Positions 6,543-6,785 of a stretch of 6,785 bases of DNA are shown piece by piece. Both the position numbers and the translations under genes were made by a program. The stretch lies in the NCBI GenBank assembly GCA_027593305.1, contig JAQCJA010000261.1, positions 1 to 6,785 of the forward strand, given 5' to 3'. Each line of letters opens with the position of its first letter. The first letter of the stretch is position 1. This stretch comes from a bacterium (GTDB taxonomy: Bacteria > Latescibacterota > UBA2968 > UBA8231). Under the pieces are notes generated by a model, which worked only from the letters and a program-made list of their open reading frames with translations, ran no database searches and was not told where the DNA came from.

Positions 6543-6610
6543 AGTTCGGCGCCACGCGGACGTATACAACCAGTTGATCTTGCAACCTGGACCGGCAGAC
6601 GCGCCGAACT
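6543..6610. repeat. Perfect 10-bp inverted repeat with internal hairpin at a gene junction
   Basis: AGTTCGGCGC (6543-6552) and GCGCCGAACT (6601-6610) are exact reverse complements separated by 48 bases, beginning at the first base after the oxidoreductase stop codon. Inside lies a second hairpin: CCAGTTG (6570-6576) pairs with CAACCTGG (6583-6590) with one bulged C and a six-base loop. No T-run follows, so a simple intrinsic terminator is unlikely. It could be an mRNA processing or attenuation structure that spans the missing start region of the next frame. Confidence 0.55.
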
Positions 6611-6785
6611 GCAGCGCCACCTGTGGCAACTGCTGGGGCGGCCCGCCGTCGAGGTGAGCCCCTCGGGGCAGGTGCGCGAGCGCCTTGATTGGGATGGCCT
6701 GATCGTCGAGAAGATCGTCTTCGAGACCGAACCCGGGCAGTCGGTTCCCGCCCTGCTCTACCTGCCAACCGACTGCCCGCCCCCC
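6564..6785 (+). CDS. Alpha/beta-hydrolase or acetylxylan-esterase-like protein, N-terminal fragment with uncertain start
   Basis: The frame is open from just after the oxidoreductase stop to the window edge and is truncated there. Recognisable sequence runs DLATWTGRRAELQRHLWQLL, then a DWDGLIVEKIVFETEPGQ segment and VPALLYLP at the edge. This is the usual N-terminal lead-in of esterase-like alpha/beta hydrolases (an EK-x-x-F-E-T-x-PG-x-x-VPA-x-LYLP pattern). The catalytic triad would lie beyond the window, so activity cannot be judged. No ATG, GTG or TTG occurs in frame before the similarity; the first in-frame GTG codons are at 6654 and 6672, inside it. The best-looking N-terminus would begin at ATA 6564 (then QPVDLATW), so I give that coordinate, but it is not an established start. 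A damaged start, a sequencing error or a rare initiation codon are all possible. As an esterase it would fit deacylation of the same saccharide. Confidence 0.6.
   Translation, partial: MQPVDLATWTGRRAELQRHLWQLLGRPAVEVSPSGQVRERLDWDGLIVEKIVFETEPGQSVPALLYLPTDCPPP

Noticed and set aside
5298..6629. A 443-codon minus-strand open frame
   Set aside because: It is the reverse shadow of the plus-strand oxidoreductase, which has complete Rossmann and EKP motifs and a clear ribosome site.
6601..6640. Possible intrinsic terminator formed by the inverted repeat after the plus-strand oxidoreductase
   Set aside because: The arms are 48 bases apart, no T-run follows the second arm, and the second arm is inside a coding-like frame.

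Overview
The window is a compact, GC-rich bacterial carbohydrate-catabolism locus, with seven protein-coding regions and no RNA genes, insertion sequences or CRISPR array that I can see. It has a formylglycine-type sulfatase, several Gfo/Idh/MocA-type oxidoreductases, a DUF1572 (DinB-like) protein and an uncharacterised family I associate with environmental Planctomycetota and similar genomes. This mix suggests a PVC or Latescibacterota/Poribacteria-like bacterium. That placement is an impression from protein style, not a measured assignment.

Left and centre (1-5143, minus strand): five genes read leftwards. In transcription order they are a sulfatase (5143-3761), a conserved protein of unknown function (3764-2538), a DUF1572/DinB-like protein (2541-1957), a divergent Gfo/Idh/MocA oxidoreductase (1960-845) and a GH32-like glycosidase (848 to beyond base 1, 3' end missing). 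All four junctions are the same 4-base ATGA overlap, so there is no intergenic base in the operon and translational coupling is likely.

Control region (5144-5330): a 187-bp divergent intergenic region. At its heart is a 36-bp interrupted palindrome (5234-5269) with 13 of 18 symmetric positions paired. It overlaps the best -35-like hexamer on each strand, as expected of an operator that controls both arms together.

Right (5331-6785, plus strand): a canonical Gfo/Idh/MocA oxidoreductase (5331-6542), then the start of an alpha/beta-hydrolase or esterase-like frame that runs off the window. This last frame has no ATG, GTG or TTG before its homologous region; its best-looking N-terminus would begin at an ATA. 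A perfect 10-bp inverted repeat (6543-6552 / 6601-6610) with an internal hairpin occupies the junction.

Taken together, a cytosolic pathway is plausible: desulfation of an imported sulfated saccharide, glycosidic cleavage, ester removal and NAD(P)-dependent sugar oxidation. None of the enzymes has an obvious signal peptide, and no transporter or regulator gene lies in the window. The unknown protein and the glycosidase, whose expected acid/base glutamate appears to be alanine, are the likeliest sources of new chemistry.
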